A stretch of 49,863 nt of DNA from Acinetobacter portensis (GTDB taxonomy: Bacteria > Pseudomonadota > Gammaproteobacteria > Pseudomonadales > Moraxellaceae): contig NZ_LWRV01000030.1 of assembly GCF_009372215.1 (NCBI RefSeq), positions 1 to 49,863 on the forward strand, read 5' to 3'. Every line of letters starts with the position of its first letter. Positions within the stretch are counted from its first letter, which is position 1. Of the stretch, positions 44,966 to 49,863 are shown one piece after another. The translations under genes were made by a program, and so were the position numbers. The notes under the pieces were generated by a model. The model searched no databases and was not told where the DNA came from. It was given only the letters and a program-made list of their open reading frames with translations.

Positions 44966-45685
44966 GTGACCTATCTGTTTATCTCAGATTTACATTTGTC
45001 ACCCGATCACCCTCTACTTGTTAGAGGGTTTTTGGATTTGTTAAAAGAATACGAAAATAAAAACACACAACTTTATATTCTTGGTGATTGGTTTAATGCT
45101 TGGATTGGCGATGATTACAGCGCCCCATGGCTAGATGAAATTGTTTTAGCACTGCAAAAATTTAATGCATCTGGAAATGAAATTTATTTCCAATTTGGTA
45201 ATCGGGATTTTGCACTTGGTCAAAAATTTTTAAATAAATTTAATGGTCACTTATTAAAAGATGTCGATTATTTAGAACTTTCTCATGTGAAAATTCGCCT
45301 AGAACATGGCGACTTACTTTGCACAGATGATGTCTCTTATCAAAAGTTTCGTAAAGTTATTCGCAATCCGCTACTTTTAGGCTTTTTAAAAAGTATGCCT
45401 TTAAGTTTTAGACAAAAACTTGCCAACGGCTTTCGTAAAAAAAGTTCCGAAACTAAAGAATCAAAGTCTTATGACATTATGGATGTGAATCAACATGCTG
45501 TAGAAGATGCTTTGAAGCAAGTAGATTTACTGATTCACGGTCATACTCACCGCCCCCAAATTCATGATGTAAATGGGAAAAAAAGAATTGTTTTAGGTGA
45601 TTGGCGCGAACATGAAGCACAAATATTAGAAGTTCAAACCCCTATCAATACCTCTAAAGTTACATTAACAACTTGGAGGTATTGA
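44966..45685 (+). CDS. lpxH: UDP-2,3-diacylglucosamine diphosphatase
   Basis: A 239-residue calcineurin-like phosphoesterase that releases UMP in lipid A synthesis. Metal-site motifs: FISDLHLSPDHP, LGDWFNAWIGDD, FGNRDFALG and LLIHGHTHRPQIH. GTG 44966 is the start, with AAGGA 8 bases before it. It lies downstream of ppiB, separated by the dispersed repeat. Confidence 0.94.
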   Translation: MTYLFISDLHLSPDHPLLVRGFLDLLKEYENKNTQLYILGDWFNAWIGDDYSAPWLDEIVLALQKFNASGNEIYFQFGNRDFALGQKFLNKFNGHLLKDVDYLELSHVKIRLEHGDLLCTDDVSYQKFRKVIRNPLLLGFLKSMPLSFRQKLANGFRKKSSETKESKSYDIMDVNQHAVEDALKQVDLLIHGHTHRPQIHDVNGKKRIVLGDWREHEAQILEVQTPINTSKVTLTTWRY

Positions 45686-45710
45686 TAAACGTGATTAAAA
45701 TTATGCCTAA

Positions 45711-46424
45711 TTAAGCTATACTATTCTTGTCTAAATAAGCATGTCTCACTTCTGGCATATCATTTAATAATTTGATAATTTGAGTAATATCCTCAGCATT
45801 TGTTGATGTTGCAATTAAAGTTGCTGCAATCTCCACATCCTCCTCACCAAAAAGATCAACCTCAATATCTTGTGGTGGATAATTGTACCGATTTAAAGCT
45901 TCATTTAATCTATCCATCACCTGCTTACTAAATCTCCTATCACAAATGATATAAATAACATTTAGAAGTTCAGATTCATCATCTAAAGGTCTACGGTCAA
46001 TTGCATGGCCAATTGGACGCAATAAAATATTTGCAGCAAGAATAAATATAGTCGCTAATATAGCTTCTGCAATTAAGTCAGAACCTGCAGCAGCACCAAT
46101 TGCAGCAGAACACCATAAAGTTGCAGCAGTATTTAAACCATGAATATTACCTTCTTCCCGCATAATGACACCAGCTCCTAAAAAACCGATGCCAGATACA
46201 ACATAAGCTATTACTCGAACAGCACCATCGCTCCCATGTAACGAAACTGCAATATCTACGAAGATGGCAGCGCCTAACGCAACCAAAACATTGGTGCGCA
46301 GGCCTGCAGTTCGTTGCCGATACTGTCTTTCAAATCCGATTAAACCACCTAATATAAAGGCTGTTAATAGACTTAAAAAAGTATCTGCGATTTTATCAAT
46401 ATGAATATACTCTAGAAACTTCAT
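45711..46424 (-). CDS. MgtC/SapB-family inner-membrane protein
   Basis: About 237 residues. Five hydrophobic helices carry the MgtC signature (GGLIGFERQYRQRTAGLRTN, GIGFLGAGVIMREEGNIHGL, TAATLWCSAAIGAAAG), followed by a soluble ACT-like C-terminal domain (LNVIYIICDRRFSKQVMDRL onward). MgtC proteins support growth at low magnesium, partly by restraining F-type ATPase. ATG 46424 begins 5 bases after the mgtA stop, whereas the overlapping TTG 46439 is less likely. Co-transcribed with mgtA. Confidence 0.9.
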   Translation of the reverse strand: MKFLEYIHIDKIADTFLSLLTAFILGGLIGFERQYRQRTAGLRTNVLVALGAAIFVDIAVSLHGSDGAVRVIAYVVSGIGFLGAGVIMREEGNIHGLNTAATLWCSAAIGAAAGSDLIAEAILATIFILAANILLRPIGHAIDRRPLDDESELLNVIYIICDRRFSKQVMDRLNEALNRYNYPPQDIEVDLFGEEDVEIAATLIATSTNAEDITQIIKLLNDMPEVRHAYLDKNSIA

Positions 46425-46429
46425 ATGTC

Positions 46430-49180
46430 TTATTGCCAACCATAACGCTTAACATAGAAACTCTTCATCATTTGAGTTAACAGCATATAAGCCAATAAAA
46501 TGAGTGGTAAGTAAATAAAGTATTGAAGTGGTAATGCTTGTAATTTAACGTATTCCGCCCAAGGTCCCATTGGTAAGAATATACCAATACACATAATAAT
46601 GACCGTCATTACAATAAGTGGCAAAGCAGCGCGACTTTGAATGAAAGGTATTTTTGATGTACGAATCATATGTACAATAAGTGTTTGGGTGAGCAAACCA
46701 ACAACAAACCAACCCGATTGAAATAATGTTTGATTCTCAACTGTATTTGCTGAAAAAACATACCACATAAGAGCAAAAGTCAATATATCAAAGATCGAAC
46801 TAATTGGACCAAAAAAGATCATAAAACGACCAATTTCTTTTGGTTGCCAACGTTGAGGTTCTTTTAAAAGCTCTTCATCAACATTATCAAATGGAATTGC
46901 AATTTGAGATACATCATATAGTAAGTTTTGTAGCAATAAGTGTATTGGTAACATAGGTAAGAAAGGTAAGAATGCGCTAGCAACCAGTACAGAAAAAACG
47001 TTACCAAAGTTTGAACTTGCCGTCATTTTTATGTATTTCAACATGTTAGCAAATGTTCGTCTTCCTTCTAAAACGCCTTGTTCTAATACCATTAAGCTTT
47101 TTTCAAGTAAAATAAGATCGGCTGACTCTTTCGCAATATCTACAGCTGTATCTACAGAAATACCAATATCTGCTGTTCTTAACGCGGCAGCATCATTAAT
47201 ACCATCACCTAAGAATCCAACAACATGTCCATTTTGCTTGAGCTGTATGACAATTCGTTCTTTATGCAATGGACTTAATTTGGCAAAAATATGATATTTT
47301 TGAACAGCTTCTTTAAGAGCCTGATCATCCATCTCATCTATATGATCACCAAGTATAACTTTGGCGCTTTTTAGACCAATATCCGCACAAACTTTTTGTG
47401 TAACATATTCATTATCTCCAGTTAAAACTTTAACTGTTACACCATGATCATCTAAAGCTTTTATTGCCTGACGTGAACTATCTTTTGGAGGGTCTAAAAA
47501 TGCTAAAAACCCGCATAATATTAGATTACTTTCATCTGCAACAGAAAAGTCGGTTTTTTGAGACTCAACATCAAGATATGCCAAGGCAATAACACGCAAT
47601 CCATCACGATTATAGCTTTGGCTATTCTTTTGGATTTTATGAATAAGCTCAGGAGTTAAATCAACAATTTTATGATTAATTTCTACTTGGCTACAAATTT
47701 GAAGCATTTCTTCAACTGCGCCTTTCGTAATAATTCTAACGTTCTTTTGTGGTGTATTAACAATAACCGACATCCGTCGACGTTCAAAGTCAAAAGGGAT
47801 TTCATCTAATTTACTATAGCGAAGCTTCTCCATTTTTATTTCTGTATTAGCATGCTCTAGCACTGCAACATCAAGTAAATTTTTCAATCCTGTTTGATAG
47901 TAACTATTAATATATGCTAATAAAAGTACATGATCAGAATGATCTCCCATTACATCAATATGCTTAGATAAAATAATTTTATCTTGTGTTAATGTACCTG
48001 TTTTATCTGTACAAAGAACATCCATTGCACCAAAATTTTGAATTGCATCTAACCGCTTTACAATAACTTTTTTACGCGACAGAAAGACTGCACCTTTAGC
48101 CAAGGTTGAAGTCACAATCATGGGTAACATTTCAGGTGTCAAACCAACAGCTACAGACAAAGCAAATAACAGTGCTTCAGACCAATCACCTTTTGTATAT
48201 CCATTAATGAATAATACAATGGGTGCCATAACCAACATAAAGCGAATTAACAGCCAACTAACTTGGTTAACCCCCAATTGAAATGAAGTTGTCACACGAT
48301 CATTATTCGTTACTCTTTTAGCAATAGCACCAAAATATGTTTGATTTCCTGTTGTTAGTACAACTGCGGTTGCAGTACCAGAGACAATATTGGTTCCCAT
48401 AAAAACAATATTATCCAAAGACATCGCATTACTTACATCTTGCTGTAAATGCGTTGCAAATTTTTCTACAGGCATTGATTCGCCAGTCATTGTTGCTTGA
48501 GAAACAAATAAGTCTTTTGCAAATATAATTCGACAATCTGCAGGAACCATATCACCTGCTGAAAGTTTGATAATATCACCAGGAACCAAATATTTTGTTG
48601 GAATTTCAATAGTCTTAGATTGTCCTAAATCATCAACATCAGTTGCTAATGGTGTTGATTTAGTATCCTTTCTTCTGCGTATTACGTGAGACTTATTACT
48701 CACCATTGACCGTAAAGTATCCGCAGCTTTATTAGATTTAGCTTCCTGCCAAAAACGTAGTAAAGTCGATAAAATCACCATAATAGAAATAATGATTGTA
48801 CCTTCTGTGTCTTCAGTCAATGCTGCAATAATTGCTAAAATCGTTAACAAAATATTGAAAGGGTTTTTATAGCAGTACCAAAGGTGTTGCCACCATTGCA
48901 ATGGCTTTTCATGATTCAGCTCATTAATGCCATATTTTTGAAGACGACTATCAACTTCATCTTCATATAATCCATCAGAGTGAGTTTTTAAATCTATAAA
49001 AAGTTCCTCTTTGTCTTTCAATGCATCATGTTTCAATTTTTGTGAAAGTTGTTCTCCAACCTGTTGCGCATAACTAGATTGTTGCAATTCACGTAGCGAT
49101 GTAGCTTTTAAAAAATGTTGTGTTAGATGAAATTTTTTCAAAAAACGTAAAAATATTTGTTGCCAGAGGTTGCGAATCAT
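46430..49180 (-). CDS. mgtA: Magnesium-translocating P-type ATPase
   Basis: A 916-residue P3B-type ATPase importing Mg2+ across the inner membrane. The phosphorylation site is in CTDKTGTLTQDK, the actuator loop in MTGESMPVEKF, and the hinge in GDGINDAAALRTADIG. The N-terminal cytoplasmic stretch and 10 membrane helices fit MgtA/MgtB. GGAGA lies just before ATG 49180. Only 84 bases separate it from the upstream gene, so a long magnesium-sensing leader like that of Salmonella mgtA is not present here. Confidence 0.95.
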   Translation of the reverse strand: MIRNLWQQIFLRFLKKFHLTQHFLKATSLRELQQSSYAQQVGEQLSQKLKHDALKDKEELFIDLKTHSDGLYEDEVDSRLQKYGINELNHEKPLQWWQHLWYCYKNPFNILLTILAIIAALTEDTEGTIIISIMVILSTLLRFWQEAKSNKAADTLRSMVSNKSHVIRRRKDTKSTPLATDVDDLGQSKTIEIPTKYLVPGDIIKLSAGDMVPADCRIIFAKDLFVSQATMTGESMPVEKFATHLQQDVSNAMSLDNIVFMGTNIVSGTATAVVLTTGNQTYFGAIAKRVTNNDRVTTSFQLGVNQVSWLLIRFMLVMAPIVLFINGYTKGDWSEALLFALSVAVGLTPEMLPMIVTSTLAKGAVFLSRKKVIVKRLDAIQNFGAMDVLCTDKTGTLTQDKIILSKHIDVMGDHSDHVLLLAYINSYYQTGLKNLLDVAVLEHANTEIKMEKLRYSKLDEIPFDFERRRMSVIVNTPQKNVRIITKGAVEEMLQICSQVEINHKIVDLTPELIHKIQKNSQSYNRDGLRVIALAYLDVESQKTDFSVADESNLILCGFLAFLDPPKDSSRQAIKALDDHGVTVKVLTGDNEYVTQKVCADIGLKSAKVILGDHIDEMDDQALKEAVQKYHIFAKLSPLHKERIVIQLKQNGHVVGFLGDGINDAAALRTADIGISVDTAVDIAKESADLILLEKSLMVLEQGVLEGRRTFANMLKYIKMTASSNFGNVFSVLVASAFLPFLPMLPIHLLLQNLLYDVSQIAIPFDNVDEELLKEPQRWQPKEIGRFMIFFGPISSIFDILTFALMWYVFSANTVENQTLFQSGWFVVGLLTQTLIVHMIRTSKIPFIQSRAALPLIVMTVIIMCIGIFLPMGPWAEYVKLQALPLQYFIYLPLILLAYMLLTQMMKSFYVKRYGWQ

Positions 49181-49264
49181 GTCGATTCTCCTACTTTAGA
49201 CAATAGAAATCTCTTAGCTTTACCAAAGGTAAAACCAACTTTTATGTAAGGATGTAAACTAAAT

Positions 49265-49863
49265 TTAGAAGGAAGCAGAAGCCCAGCTTAGGCCAATACC
49301 AACCCATGAGGGAGGCTTAGACTGTAGCGTTTGCCCATATGAGGTATAGATAGATAGTTTTTCTGGTATGATTTGATAGTGATATACAAGCTGTGTAGAT
49401 GTAACCGAGTCTGAATCAGACTTGTAGAATTCTAAACTCAACTTATTGAGTTCATTGAAGTTATATGTAGATGCCAGACTCCACATCTTATCTAAATGAT
49501 GATCAGATTGAGTCCATCCCATGTTCACATCCAACTGTAAACTTTCAGCAAGATATAGTGATAATGGCACATTAAATTGCCACTGTTCCAAAGTCTCATT
49601 CTGTTTTGGTTGATATTGCACACTCGCTGCAACAGCAAAATAATCATGCATAATCAAAGGCTTTTTTATTTGAAATGCATAACTATTTAAACCATCTTCC
49701 GAAGATAATGGTACAGAAAACTCCAATTGGTTAAATAAATTACATGCAGGTGTTAATTCAATATTACTTGAATGATTTCGTGAATTGTGTGATAGCTCAA
49801 TTTGACACTGATTAACATCTACAATTCCCGCATCATCGGTAATGATGTGTGCTGAGAAAACAG
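49265..49863 (-). CDS. Partial beta-barrel-like exported protein (N-terminus beyond the window)
   Basis: The frame is open to the right window edge, reading SAHIITDDAGIVDVNQCQIE before the listed body, so the gene is cut. The visible 200 residues are alternating beta strands (FAVAASVQYQPKQNETLEQW, NVPLSLYLAESLQLDVNMGW, KLSIYTSYGQTLQ) and end in an aromatic C-terminus (WASASF), as in outer-membrane barrels. The family is not recognised. Same strand as mgtA-mgtC and 84 bases upstream, so it may be part of the same magnesium-related unit. Confidence 0.6.
   Translation of the reverse strand, partial: VFSAHIITDDAGIVDVNQCQIELSHNSRNHSSNIELTPACNLFNQLEFSVPLSSEDGLNSYAFQIKKPLIMHDYFAVAASVQYQPKQNETLEQWQFNVPLSLYLAESLQLDVNMGWTQSDHHLDKMWSLASTYNFNELNKLSLEFYKSDSDSVTSTQLVYHYQIIPEKLSIYTSYGQTLQSKPPSWVGIGLSWASASF

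Noticed and set aside
49181..49264. Magnesium-sensing leader RNA for mgtA
   Set aside because: The gap is only 84 bases with one short hairpin, too little for a known mgtA-type leader.

Overview
The window is AT-rich Gram-negative chromosomal DNA that looks like Acinetobacter or a close relative in the Moraxellaceae. Pointers are the codon use, an ISAba125-like IS30 element, a clpS-clpA pair beside a DUF6776-type membrane protein, a small DUF5339-type lipoprotein, a mesX-mesD methionine synthase pair and a hemO/fecI/fecR heme-uptake block. This assignment rests on recognised proteins, since no search could be run.

Layout. 1-3.6 kb: the 3' part of a TonB-dependent receptor, broken or cut at the window edge, then a divergent LysR regulator and SDR oxidoreductase. 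3.8-6.6 kb: mesX (DUF1852), mesD (MetE-like core) and a flavin reductase, an apparent oxygen-dependent, folate-independent methionine synthase operon. 6.6-7.8 kb: a DUF1826-like protein and a VF530-type small protein. 8.2-13.4 kb, minus strand: a Fur-controlled heme-uptake cluster, fecI - fecR - STN-type TonB receptor - heme oxygenase. The sigma factor carries a one-base frameshift in a run of five C (G on the coding strand). 13.5-26.3 kb: mostly core genes (ybfF-like esterase, ybaK, lytic transglycosylase, ynfA, clpA, clpS, DUF6776-like, argC, a GGDEF/EAL protein, a YgjP-type peptidase, rpiA, ilvA). 26.4-28.6 kb: an MFS transporter, a small membrane protein, and a frame-broken small membrane-protein gene behind a Fur-box-like site. 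28.8-34.8 kb: proline use (putP, an Lrp-type regulator, putA).

34.8-38.9 kb is the accessory part and the most interesting stretch. A minus-strand operon holds a stand-alone VgrG-tail-like protein, a 265-residue protein with a His/Cys arrangement like clan CD (caspase-like) peptidases and DUF4347 domains, and a small membrane-anchored protein. An IS30-family element has cut the last gene in two. The downstream half contains 14 copies of a hexanucleotide coding for alternating Ile-Asn. A divergent gene encodes a proteasome-like (Ntn-hydrolase) protein. I read this as a possible orphan type VI secretion cargo module with a disrupted third (possibly immunity) gene. That is inference.

39-49.9 kb returns to core genes: trmA, small proteins, a DUF2233 phosphodiester glycosidase-like protein, an LRAT-like protein, glnS, a cyclophilin, lpxH, an mgtA-mgtC magnesium pair and a partial beta-barrel-like protein running off the window end. 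Intrinsic terminators separate most units. I saw no tRNA, rRNA or CRISPR array.
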